Source: Pseudooceanicola atlanticus
GTDB lineage: Bacteria > Pseudomonadota > Alphaproteobacteria > Rhodobacterales > Rhodobacteraceae
Direction of reading: 5' to 3'
Length of the DNA stretch: 64,000 nt
Assembly: GCF_000768315.1 (NCBI RefSeq)
Contig: NZ_AQQX01000005.1
Span: 124,001 to 188,000 of the forward strand
How positions within the stretch are numbered: the first letter of the stretch is position 1; every line of letters begins with the position of its first letter. Positions 1 to 8,227 of the stretch are shown here, in pieces. Made by a program: the position numbers and the translations under genes. The notes under the pieces were generated by a model, which did not search any database, was not told the origin of the DNA, and saw only the letters and a program-made list of their open reading frames with translations.

Positions 1-2
1 CA

Positions 3-1163
3 TCGAAAGGCCTCGCATTTGCTTTCGGGTTCATCGAGCCCGATCGTGTCGAGCTCGTTCACGCGGTGCAGGAAGCCGTCGAGCGGCGCCTGCGCGACCA
101 GCGCGCGGGGGTGGACGACGGCGATCGGCTGGCGGAGCTGACCGTTCCAGCGGCGATATGACAGCGGGCGTCCCTTGAACCCGGCCAGTTCGAACGCCTC
201 CGACAGGATGTAGGCGCGCAGCTCCGCCGGGTCGGCAGAGCCGGTGCGTGTCACCGCCTCGCCGATCGTGCGCAGGGCGGCCCAGGCGGCGTAATCTTCC
301 GGGGCCATGTCGCGGGCATGGGCCTCGGCAAAGCGGCTTTGCAGTTGGGCGGCGCCCCATTGTTCGATCACCGGGCTCCAGCCCACGGGGCTGAGCCCTT
401 CGGACCCGATCACCGGCCGCGCGACCCATGTGTTGTAAAGCACGTAGCGGCCGAAATCGTGCAGCTCATCCGCCACGATCAGCGCGTCGTAATCGCCCAG
501 GTCCTGGGTAAAAAGCGGGACCTCCTGCGACGCATTGCGGCGCATGTCCGCGTCGAAGGCCCAGGTCTTTTCCTTGCGCAGCTTCAGCCCGAACTTGGAG
601 AGAGAGCGGCGCATCGCGTCGGCATAGGCGATATCGTCCGGATGTGTGCCGGTGATCAAAGCGAGGTCGGTCCAGCGTTTCTGCACCAGAACCTGCGCCA
701 GCGCATCGGTGCGCATCGCGTCTGAGGGCAGCGTATGCAACAGGTTCGCCCGGCATTCCGCATCGCGCAGATGCCCTGCCCCCTCGGATATGTTGAAGAG
801 CAGCGCACCCTCGGCCTCGGGCAGGTCGGCGATGGCCAGCTGCACCTCGGGCGCGGCGTCGAGCAGCAGGAACCGATGCTCGGCCAGCATGGTTCGGGCA
901 GCCGACAGCGGGTCGTCGCCTTCGGGCACGTCACGGTCCGACAAGGCGTAGCTGTGGCCCAGGAACCGCCCTGTCGTCGCGTTGTCTGACAGTCCGGTCA
1001 GCGCCCCGGCCAGGCCCAGATCGCCGGGCACCGGGTCGAGGTTCGACAGGGTCGGCGGCAAGGGCTGCGCAACCCTGAGATGTCCGATACTGACCGCAAC
1101 CTCTGCCACGGCCGCCTGGGCGCAGCATAGCAGAGCGGCCGCACAGAGCATGCGGTTGAGCAT
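3..1163 (-). CDS. PQQ-associated ABC solute-binding protein (3' end outside window)
   Basis: The reading frame opens with ATG at 1163 after a good GGGAGGAAT ribosome site and stays open to the left edge, so only the first 387 residues are visible. It begins with a Sec signal peptide (MLNRMLCAAALLCC, cleavage near AVA-EV). The body resembles the periplasmic binding proteins found beside PQQ-dependent alcohol dehydrogenases (branched-chain amino acid-binding fold; segments such as SEGAGHLRDAECR and ALITGTHPDD). Such proteins are thought to serve an ABC system linked to quinoprotein alcohol oxidation; the ligand is not known. It is divergent from pedF, and both share the intergenic promoter motifs. 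Identification is from family memory, not a search. Confidence 0.8.
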   Translation of the reverse strand, partial: MLNRMLCAAALLCCAQAAVAEVAVSIGHLRVAQPLPPTLSNLDPVPGDLGLAGALTGLSDNATTGRFLGHSYALSDRDVPEGDDPLSAARTMLAEHRFLLLDAAPEVQLAIADLPEAEGALLFNISEGAGHLRDAECRANLLHTLPSDAMRTDALAQVLVQKRWTDLALITGTHPDDIAYADAMRRSLSKFGLKLRKEKTWAFDADMRRNASQEVPLFTQDLGDYDALIVADELHDFGRYVLYNTWVARPVIGSEGLSPVGWSPVIEQWGAAQLQSRFAEAHARDMAPEDYAAWAALRTIGEAVTRTGSADPAELRAYILSEAFELAGFKGRPLSYRRWNGQLRQPIAVVHPRALVAQAPLDGFLHRVNELDTIGLDEPESKCEAFR

Positions 1164-1187
1164 TGTCAATTCCTCCCGACCTGCAGC

Positions 1188-1220
1188 GTAACGACGGCAT
1201 CGGTCGCGGCGTATTAGACC
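1188..1220 (-). promoter_or_regulatory. Promoter motif for the PQQ-associated binding protein
   Basis: Read on the minus strand, GGTCTAATACGCC (1220 downward) is followed, 22 nt after GGTCT, by CGTTAC and then GCTG. The layout matches the coxG promoter (GGTCGAATATGCC, 22 nt, CCCTACGCTC) position for position. TACGCT is a plausible -10 box, and the start codon lies 24 nt after TAC. The upstream end overlaps the palindrome GACCTTGGTC (1217-1226). Confidence 0.5.
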
Positions 1221-1252
1221 TTGGTCGCGCTTCGCGCCGGGCCGCAACCAAA

Positions 1253-1284
1253 GTCGAATACCGCGAAAGATGAGTGCCCCATAC
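1253..1284 (+). promoter_or_regulatory. Promoter motif for pedF
   Basis: GTCGAATACC starts at 1253; 22 nt after GTCG comes CCATAC (1279-1284). This is the same arrangement as at the coxG, cytochrome c and NosR-like promoters. The pedF start codon follows 40 nt later, after a GGAGGAG ribosome site. Confidence 0.5.
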
Positions 1285-1324
1285 AACATCGGGCAATTCA
1301 TCATTCTGCCGGAGGAGACCAGAG

Positions 1325-2023
1325 ATGACCCAAGCCTTCCCCAAAGCGTTCGGCGCCGCCGCGGCCGCGATCGCGATTGCCACGCTTGCCCATGCCCATG
1401 GCGATGTCGCGCCCCAGGCCGTCGATACGACCGGACTGCCCGAGGTGGGCGAGGAATGGCTGACCGAGAACCCCTACCGCGCCGACAAGGTGGGCGAAGA
1501 TGTCTGGAAGACCTCGATCGAGATCGGCGCATCGGGCTACAATCAGAACTGCGCGCGCTGTCACGGGCTGGATGCTGTGTCCGGCGGGCTGGCCCCCGAC
1601 CTGCGGTTCCTGGAGGCCGAGGAATACGGCGATGAATGGTACGTGGAGCGGTTCCGCTACGGCTATACCCAGAACGGGATCACCAAGATGCCGGAGTTCG
1701 GCGAATTGCTGGGCCAGGAAGCGGCTTGGGCGATCCGGACCTATATCGAAACCCGCCCCGACACCGACCAGATGGAAGAGGTCTCGGCCGAGCTGAAAAC
1801 GATCCGCGACCAGTTGCAGGGCTATGCCGAGGATGCCAGCGGCGCCGATGCCGATGCGCTGAAAACGCGACTGTCCGAGATCGCGGAGGGGATCGAAACC
1901 CTGTCCGGTGCGCCGGTGGCCGATTCCGTGGCCTACAAGGCGGCGAACATGATCGACGGCACCGAAGCCGCCTACAAGGACGCGGCCGAGACGCTGACGA
2001 TCGGCTTGTCCGCGGCGCATTGA
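1325..2023 (+). CDS. pedF: Cytochrome c550 PedF-type
   Basis: This is a 232-residue periplasmic c-type cytochrome with an N-terminal signal peptide ending near AHAHG. One haem site, CARCH, lies about residue 61, with an axial Met candidate in TKMPEF. The C-terminal third is a helical, Glu/Ala-rich extension. PedF proteins accept electrons from PQQ-dependent ethanol/methanol dehydrogenases. ATG 1325 is chosen because GGAGGAG lies just upstream; an earlier in-frame start would precede that site and lacks a signal peptide at its end. The next gene starts one base after the stop (TGAGATG), so the two are probably co-transcribed. Confidence 0.85.
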   Translation: MTQAFPKAFGAAAAAIAIATLAHAHGDVAPQAVDTTGLPEVGEEWLTENPYRADKVGEDVWKTSIEIGASGYNQNCARCHGLDAVSGGLAPDLRFLEAEEYGDEWYVERFRYGYTQNGITKMPEFGELLGQEAAWAIRTYIETRPDTDQMEEVSAELKTIRDQLQGYAEDASGADADALKTRLSEIAEGIETLSGAPVADSVAYKAANMIDGTEAAYKDAAETLTIGLSAAH

Positions 2024-2024
2024 G

Positions 2025-2930
2025 ATGCGTGCGCCTGCCCTGATCCTTTCGGTCATCGCGGCGGCGGGTCTGGCCCTTTCCGGGCCGGTCCGCGCCGCTG
2101 ATCCTTGCGCCGATTATGTACCGCAGCCGCGCCCGCAGAATGTCGGCCCGCTGGAGGTCGGCCAGGACATGGATGCGCTGATCGAACAGGGTCACATGGC
2201 CTTTGCCGTGTACGAGGACTTCCCGCCCTACAGCTGGGAGCAGGCTGGCAAACCGCGCGGCGTTGATATCGAGATCGCGCGCCTGATCGCGGAAGATCTG
2301 GGGGTCGAGGCGCGGTTCAACTTCGTCTCTGCGGACGAGAACCTCGACGCCGATCTGCGCAACAATATCTGGCGCGGCGCCATCGTCGGTGGCCGTGTGT
2401 CCAACGTGATGATGCGCATCCCCTATGATTCCGCGTTCAAGTGCCGGGTCGAACAGGTGGTCTTTACCGGCCAGTACGCCGCCGAGAGCATTGCCATCGC
2501 CTATGACATGGCGGCCTATCCCGACGAGAAACCGGTGCCAGCCTATTTCCGGTTCGACAGCGTCGCGGTCGAGAACGATTCGATCTCGGATTTCTACCTG
2601 TCGGGCTTCGCGGGCGGGCAGATGGCAGGCAATATCCGCCGTTTCCCCGACATGGCGCAGGCCATGGCGGCGCTCGACGCCGGAGAGGTCAAGGCCGCCA
2701 TGGGCCCGCGCGGACAGCTTGAATACGGGCTGAGCGAACAGACCGCGCTGCACCAGCCGCCGCTGGCCGGGTTCGCGGTCAGCCGCTGGACCCTTGGCGT
2801 GGCCATCAATTTCCGTTTCCGCCCCCTCGCCTACGCGGTGGACGACGCGGTGCGTTACGCGCTGGAGGACGGGCGTATCGCCGCGATCTACGCCCGCCAC
2901 GGCCTGACCCATCAGCCCCCGGAACGCTGA
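2025..2930 (+). CDS. MxaJ/XoxJ-like periplasmic solute-binding protein
   Basis: The product is 301 residues with a clear signal peptide (cleavage near VRA-ADPC) and an extracellular solute-binding family 3 fold (FAVYEDFPPYSW, RGVDIEIARLIAEDLG, and a late ALEDGRIAAIYARHG segment). Proteins of this type accompany quinoprotein dehydrogenases: MxaJ with MxaF, XoxJ with XoxF. XoxJ is thought to help activate or partner the lanthanide methanol dehydrogenase rather than take part in transport. It follows pedF with one base between, which supports a quinoprotein role. No xoxF or exaA gene is in the window, so the partner enzyme is unknown. Confidence 0.8.
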   Translation: MRAPALILSVIAAAGLALSGPVRAADPCADYVPQPRPQNVGPLEVGQDMDALIEQGHMAFAVYEDFPPYSWEQAGKPRGVDIEIARLIAEDLGVEARFNFVSADENLDADLRNNIWRGAIVGGRVSNVMMRIPYDSAFKCRVEQVVFTGQYAAESIAIAYDMAAYPDEKPVPAYFRFDSVAVENDSISDFYLSGFAGGQMAGNIRRFPDMAQAMAALDAGEVKAAMGPRGQLEYGLSEQTALHQPPLAGFAVSRWTLGVAINFRFRPLAYAVDDAVRYALEDGRIAAIYARHGLTHQPPER

Positions 2931-2942
2931 GACCTACGCCCT

Positions 2943-2979
2943 TGGTCGAATATGCCGACCACCCGTTAGTCCCTACGCT
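2943..2979 (+). promoter_or_regulatory. coxG operon promoter with inverted repeat
   Basis: A perfect inverted repeat, TGGTCG (2943-2948), 7-nt spacer, CGACCA (2956-2961), overlaps GGTCGAATATGCC. CCCTAC (2971-2976) follows 22 nt after GTCG, and TACGCT (2974-2979) is a plausible -10 box. The coxG ATG lies about 30 nt farther on. The layout repeats at four other starts in the locus. Confidence 0.55.
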
Positions 2980-3005
2980 CCGATCAAAATGAAGGAATCT
3001 GACTT

Positions 3006-3527
3006 ATGAACCTCAGTGATCAGAAACGGATCAGCGCGGATCGCGAGACCGTCTTCCAGGCGCTTCTCGACCCCGAGGTGCTGAAGGCCTGCGTACCCGG
3101 TTGCGAAGAGATGTCCGGTACCCCCGAAACCGGGTTCGAGGCGACGGTGACCCAGAAGGTCGGCCCGGTGAAGGCCACGTTCAAGGGCTTGGTGGAGCTT
3201 TCGGACATCAACGCCCCCGACAGCATGACGATCTCGGGCGAGGGCAAGGGCGGCGCGGCCGGCTTTGCCAAGGGCGGCGCAAAGGTGCGGCTGGAGGCCG
3301 ATGGCGGCGCGACGATCCTGCATTACGAGGTCGAGGCGAAGGTGGGCGGCAAGCTTGCCCAGCTGGGATCGCGGGTGATCGACGGCTTTGCCAAGAAGAT
3401 GGCCGACCAGTTCTTTTCCAACTTTCAGGAGGCCGTGGGCCAGCCGGAAGAAGAGCTGGAAAGCGCCAATGACGCCCCCGTCGAGGGCGAGAAGAAAAAA
3501 GGCTGGTTCCGGCGGCTCGTCAGCTGA
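3006..3527 (+). CDS. coxG: Carbon monoxide dehydrogenase subunit G-like protein (CoxG)
   Basis: This 173-residue protein of the SRPBCC/START-like fold shows the usual CoxG features: [23 protein letters not shown] near the start, [13 protein letters not shown], and a glycine-rich [15 protein letters not shown] stretch. It ends in an acidic linker and a basic-aromatic tail ([11 protein letters not shown]). In Oligotropha CoxG helps recruit CO dehydrogenase to the membrane, and the tail here fits a membrane contact. The start is supported by a GAAGGA site 9 nt upstream. It is first in the order coxG-S-L-M, the S-L-M order being typical of form II clusters. Confidence 0.9.
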   Translation: MNLSDQKRISADRETVFQALLDPEVLKACVPGCEEMSGTPETGFEATVTQKVGPVKATFKGLVELSDINAPDSMTISGEGKGGAAGFAKGGAKVRLEADGGATILHYEVEAKVGGKLAQLGSRVIDGFAKKMADQFFSNFQEAVGQPEEELESANDAPVEGEKKKGWFRRLVS

Positions 3528-3556
3528 CCGGCCAGAGACATCAAGGGAGGAATGGC

Positions 3557-4042
<486 letters not shown>

Positions 4043-4096
4043 GCCGCCCGGGCGGGCAGCTCTGCCCGCCGGTCACCACATTCAGGGAGAAAACAT

Positions 4097-6466
4097 ATGC
4101 CCAAGGACACTGGTATCGGTGCCTCCACCCGCCGCCGCGAGGACGTTCGTTTCCTCAAGGGCAAGGGCGAATATACCGACGACATTTCCACCCGCGACCT
4201 GGCCCATGCGGCCTTTGCCCGTTCGACAGTCGCCCATGGCCTGATCAAGTCCATAGACACCGCCGCCGCCGAGGCAATGCCAGGTGTGCTGGCCGTGTTC
4301 ACCGGCCAGGACTTCGCGGACGTTGGCGGCAACCCCGCCGGCTGGCTGATCAACAGCCGTGACGGCACGCCCATGAAGGAACCCAAGCGGCCCGTGCTGG
4401 CCCATCGCAAGGTCCGCCACGTCGGCGACGCCTATGCCGCCGTCATCGCCGAGACCAAGCAGCAGGCGATGGATGCGGTTGAGGCCATCGAGATCGATAT
4501 CGAGGAACTGCCGGCCATCGTCGACGTGAAGGCCGCGCTTTCGGGCGACAACTTCGTGCATGACGAGATCGAGACCAACCAGTGCTTCGACTGGGGCTGG
4601 ATCGAGGACAACCGCCAGGCCACCGACGAGGCGATCAAGAACGCCCATCACGTCACGACGCTCGAGCTGGTGAACAACCGCCTGGTGCCGAACGCGATGG
4701 AGCCGCGGTCTTCCATCGGCGCCTACAAGGAATCGGGTGACGAATACACGCTGCATACCACATCGCAGAACCCGCACCTGACGCGGTTGCTGATCTCGGC
4801 CTTCGTGATGGGCATCCCCGAGAACAAGCTGACGGTGATCGCGCCTGATGTCGGCGGCGGCTTCGGGTCGAAAATCTACCATTACGGCGAAGAGGCGCTG
4901 GTGCTGGCCGCGGCCAAGCGGACGGGCCGGACCGTGAAATGGACCGCGGACCGGTCGGAATCCTTCCTGACCGACGCCCATGGACGCGACCATGTCACCA
5001 AGATCGAACTGGCCACCGACGCGGATGGCAAGTTCCTGGCGTTCCGCACCGAGACCTACGCGAACGTTGGCGCCTACCTGTCGAACTTCGCGACCGCGAC
5101 GCCGACCTTCCTGCATGGCACGCTGATGGCCGGGAACTACACCGTCCCGAACGTCTACGTGAACGTGAAGGCTGTCTTCACCAACACCGCCCCCGTCGAC
5201 GCCTATCGCGGCGCGGGCCGGCCCGAGGCGACCTATTCGCTGGAGCGTGTCATCGACAAATGCGCCCGTGAACTGGGCATGGACCCGATCGAATTGCGCC
5301 GAAAGAACTTCGTGAAGCCGGACATGTATCCGTTCACGTCGGCCGCCGGTCTGGAATACGACAGCGGCAATTACGACGCGCTGATGGACAAGATGCTCGA
5401 GGTCTGCGACCGCGACGGGTTCGAGGCACGGCGCAAGGTAAGCGAAGCCAAGGGCATGCTGCGCGGCTTTGGGGTGAACGCCTATATCGAGGCCTGCGGC
5501 ATCGCGCCGTCGAACCTGGTCGGTCAGCTGGGCAGCCGTGTCGGCCTCTATGATGCGGCCACGGTTCGCGTGAACGCGACCGGCAACCTGGCCGTCATGG
5601 TCGGCGCGCACAGCCACGGTCAGGGCCATGAAACCGTGTTCCCGCAGGTGGTCGGCGAGATGCTGGGCATCGATCCGTCGACCATCGAGATCGTGCATGG
5701 CGACACGTCGAAGATCCCTTTCGGCATGGGCACTTACGGGTCCCGTTCCCTGGCTGTCTGCGGCTCTGCCGTGGTGCGGGCAACGGACAAGATCATTGCC
5801 AAGGCCAAGAAGATCGCGGCCCATATGCTGGAAGCCTCCGACAGCGATATCGAGCTGAAGGACGGCAACTTCACCGTCTCGGGCACCGACAAGTCCGTGT
5901 CCTTCGGCGAGGTGGCGCTGAAGGCCTACATCCCCCACGAATTCCCGCTTGAGGATATCGAACCGGGGCTTGAGGAAACGGCCTTCTACGATCCGGCCAA
6001 CTTCACCTACCCTTCGGGCGCCTATTGCTGCGAGGTCGAGGTCGACCCCGAAACGGGCAAGGTCCGTGTCGACCGTTTTGCCGCGGTGGACGATTTCGGC
6101 AATGTCATGAACCCGATGATCGTGACCGGCCAGGTGCATGGCGGCCTGGGCCAGGGGATCGGCCAGGCGCTGCTGGAAGGTTGCCGCTACGACGAGGACG
6201 GCCAGCTGCTGTCGGCGACCTATATGGACTACACCATGCCGCGCGCCGATGACCTGCCCTTCTTCACCGTGGATCACAGCCAGGGCACGGCCTGCACCCA
6301 CAACCCGCTGGGCGTGAAGGGCTGTGGCGAGGCAGGGGCGATCGGCTCTCCGCCGACCATCGTGAACGCGGTGATCGACGCGCTGCAATCGGGCGGCAAG
6401 AACGTCACCCATATCGACATGCCTCTCACGCCGCATGTGGTGTGGTCGGCGATGAACAACGCCTGA
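4097..6466 (+). CDS. coxL: Form II CO dehydrogenase-type molybdopterin large subunit (CoxL)
   Basis: This 789-residue catalytic subunit belongs to the xanthine oxidase/CODH family and binds molybdopterin cytosine dinucleotide. It shows the family segments GVGASTRRRED-like N-terminus, VGGGFGSKIYHYGEE, the active-site loop DAYRGAGRPEATY (about residues 376-388) and a C-terminal GVKGCGEAGAIGSPP carrying the catalytic Glu. The loop reads AYRGAGR, the form II signature; true aerobic CO oxidisers carry AYxCSFR with the Cu-binding Cys. CO oxidation is therefore doubtful, and an aldehyde or other hydroxylation substrate is possible. Confidence 0.92.
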   Translation: MPKDTGIGASTRRREDVRFLKGKGEYTDDISTRDLAHAAFARSTVAHGLIKSIDTAAAEAMPGVLAVFTGQDFADVGGNPAGWLINSRDGTPMKEPKRPVLAHRKVRHVGDAYAAVIAETKQQAMDAVEAIEIDIEELPAIVDVKAALSGDNFVHDEIETNQCFDWGWIEDNRQATDEAIKNAHHVTTLELVNNRLVPNAMEPRSSIGAYKESGDEYTLHTTSQNPHLTRLLISAFVMGIPENKLTVIAPDVGGGFGSKIYHYGEEALVLAAAKRTGRTVKWTADRSESFLTDAHGRDHVTKIELATDADGKFLAFRTETYANVGAYLSNFATATPTFLHGTLMAGNYTVPNVYVNVKAVFTNTAPVDAYRGAGRPEATYSLERVIDKCARELGMDPIELRRKNFVKPDMYPFTSAAGLEYDSGNYDALMDKMLEVCDRDGFEARRKVSEAKGMLRGFGVNAYIEACGIAPSNLVGQLGSRVGLYDAATVRVNATGNLAVMVGAHSHGQGHETVFPQVVGEMLGIDPSTIEIVHGDTSKIPFGMGTYGSRSLAVCGSAVVRATDKIIAKAKKIAAHMLEASDSDIELKDGNFTVSGTDKSVSFGEVALKAYIPHEFPLEDIEPGLEETAFYDPANFTYPSGAYCCEVEVDPETGKVRVDRFAAVDDFGNVMNPMIVTGQVHGGLGQGIGQALLEGCRYDEDGQLLSATYMDYTMPRADDLPFFTVDHSQGTACTHNPLGVKGCGEAGAIGSPPTIVNAVIDALQSGGKNVTHIDMPLTPHVVWSAMNNA

Positions 6467-6479
6467 GGAGACATCTGAA

Positions 6480-7268
6480 ATGTACGCATTCGACATTGAA
6501 CGTCCCACAACCATCGCAGACGCCGTCGCGGCCCTGAAAAGCGACGAGGCGCAGCCCCTCAGCGGCGGGCAAACCCTGATCCCGACGCTCAAATCGCGCC
6601 TCGCCGCGCCATCGAAACTGGTGTCACTTTCCAGCATCAGCGAAATGGTCGGCCTGAGTGACGAAGGCGGCGTTCTGCGGATCGGCGGTGCCACCAAGCA
6701 TGACACCGTCGCCAAAGAGGCCGGGGGCTCCCACCCCGGCCTCGCCGGGCTTGCCGGAAAAATCGGCGATCCGGCCGTGCGCCATCGTGGCACCATCGGC
6801 GGATCGATCGCCAACAATGATCCGGCGGCCTGCTACCCTGCCGCAGCGCTGGCCCATGGCGCGACCATCGTCACCGACCGCCGGGAAATCGCGGCAGACG
6901 ACTTCTTCACCGGCATGTTCGACACCGCCCTGGAGGAGGGAGAGATCGTGACCGCCGTCAAGTTCCCCCGCCCCGAGGCGTCGAACTACCAGAAGTTCGA
7001 ACAGCCCGCGTCGCGCTTTGCCATGGTGGGTGTGTTCGTCGCGAAATTCGCCGATGGCGTGCGGGTGGCTGTCACCGGAGCGTCCGAAGACGGCGTCTTC
7101 CGATGGACCGAGGGTGAAGAAGCCCTGTCCGCCAATTTCTCTCCCGATGCGCTGGACGGACTGAGCGTCAGCGCTGAGGGCATGATCACCGACCTCCATG
7201 GCAGCGCGGATTACCGGGCGCATCTGGTCAAGGTGATGACCAAGCGGGCTGTTGCAGCCGCGCGCTGA
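6480..7268 (+). CDS. coxM: Molybdo-hydroxylase FAD subunit (CoxM)
   Basis: The 262-residue FAD-binding subunit of the CODH/xanthine dehydrogenase family shows both flavin-contact motifs: LSGGQTLIPTLKSRLA (about residues 27-42) and RGTIGGSIANNDPAA (about residues 102-116). It takes electrons from CoxS and passes them to a quinone or another acceptor. It follows coxL after a 13-nt gap with a GAGGAGA ribosome site and is the last gene before a strong intrinsic terminator, so coxG-S-L-M is one transcription unit. Confidence 0.92.
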   Translation: MYAFDIERPTTIADAVAALKSDEAQPLSGGQTLIPTLKSRLAAPSKLVSLSSISEMVGLSDEGGVLRIGGATKHDTVAKEAGGSHPGLAGLAGKIGDPAVRHRGTIGGSIANNDPAACYPAAALAHGATIVTDRREIAADDFFTGMFDTALEEGEIVTAVKFPRPEASNYQKFEQPASRFAMVGVFVAKFADGVRVAVTGASEDGVFRWTEGEEALSANFSPDALDGLSVSAEGMITDLHGSADYRAHLVKVMTKRAVAAAR

Positions 7269-7294
7269 CCTCCTCCTCCCCTGTTGGACTGACT

Positions 7295-7320
7295 GCCCGC
7301 GCGAAAGCGCGGGCTTTTTT
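7295..7320 (+). terminator. Rho-independent terminator of the cox operon
   Basis: A perfect 8-bp stem GCCCGCGC (7295-7302) with a GAAA tetraloop and GCGCGGGC (7307-7314) is followed by six T residues (7315-7320). It lies 26 nt after the coxM stop. On the other strand it falls downstream of apbE, so it may serve both convergent units, although the T run favours the cox direction. Confidence 0.9.
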
Positions 7321-7342
7321 CGTGGGGTGGGTTTTCGTGAGA

Positions 7343-8227
7343 TCAGGCAGTGAGGGTCGAAAGATCGCCGTTCAGGTCGACCAGCGTGATCCGGTGGATG
7401 CCATGGCGGCCGGGCAAGGCGCGGATCATATCCATCGGGGCAAGTGTCAGGGCGGTGGAGAGGCCGTCGGCCAACGTCGCCGACGCTGCCTCCACCGACA
7501 CCGTCGACCAGCGCGGCTTGGCATGGGCGTGCAGGATGTGACCCGAGCCCCCCAAAGACATTGCCATCGGGCTGGAGGTCGCGATGGCCCCGTCGTGAAG
7601 CACACGCAGGCCTAGCGGCCCAAAGGTCGGGTCCTCCAAAGACAGGCGCCATGGCCCGCCCTGCCCCCGGTATTCACCGATATTGACCAGCGTCCGGTCC
7701 AACCCTGCACCCCGCAACAGATCGGCGACCAGGTCGGTCGCATACCCCTGCGCGATACCGTTGAGCGTGAGCGACTGGCTCTTGTCCAGCTCCACCGCGT
7801 CGCGTGCGACGCGTACGCGATCCCAGCCGATGGCCTTGCGGGCGACCCCGGTATCGCTCCCGTCTGCGAGGGCACGCCAGAGCGCCTGGATGGTCGGATC
7901 GAAGAGGCCCGCTGTCATGCGGTTCACCCGGTCCGCCGCCTGCAACAGGTCCAGCATCATCGGGTCGGGTTGCGCGATGCGGCCGCTTCGGTTGAGCCGG
8001 GACAGCGCGGAGGTCGGATCGAAAAGGCTGAACTCGGCCTCCACCCGCGCAATTGCGGTCCGGGCCGCTTGCAGGGCGGGCTCGGCAACCTCGCGCGGCC
8101 CATGGATCGTGATCGACACATCGGCGCCAAGCGCCCGCCCTTGCCAGGTCGACCTTGCCGCACGCGCGGGTCCGGCGGCCAGGCTCGCGGCCGAAATGGT
8201 GAGGAAACGGCGGCGGGTCAGCGTCAT
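7343..8227 (-). CDS. apbE: FAD:protein FMN transferase, Tat-exported (ApbE)
   Basis: ApbE enzymes attach FMN covalently to Thr/Ser of periplasmic flavoproteins, using FAD and Mg2+. This 294-residue copy starts with a twin-arginine signal (TRRRFLTIS) and shows the family segments LNGIAQGYATDLVADLL and the late ASATLADGLSTAL. Its ATG overlaps the stop of the NosR-like gene in an ATGA arrangement. The obvious substrate is therefore the FMN domain of that neighbour. The pair mimics nosR-nosX of denitrifiers, but no nosZ is present. Confidence 0.9.
   Translation of the reverse strand: MTLTRRRFLTISAASLAAGPARAARSTWQGRALGADVSITIHGPREVAEPALQAARTAIARVEAEFSLFDPTSALSRLNRSGRIAQPDPMMLDLLQAADRVNRMTAGLFDPTIQALWRALADGSDTGVARKAIGWDRVRVARDAVELDKSQSLTLNGIAQGYATDLVADLLRGAGLDRTLVNIGEYRGQGGPWRLSLEDPTFGPLGLRVLHDGAIATSSPMAMSLGGSGHILHAHAKPRWSTVSVEAASATLADGLSTALTLAPMDMIRALPGRHGIHRITLVDLNGDLSTLTA

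Noticed and set aside
4082-6817. A 911-codon open frame on the minus strand across coxL and coxM
   Set aside because: It is antisense to two clear genes, has a His/Asp/Arg-rich shadow composition and no recognisable domain. Long antisense frames are expected in high-GC coding DNA.
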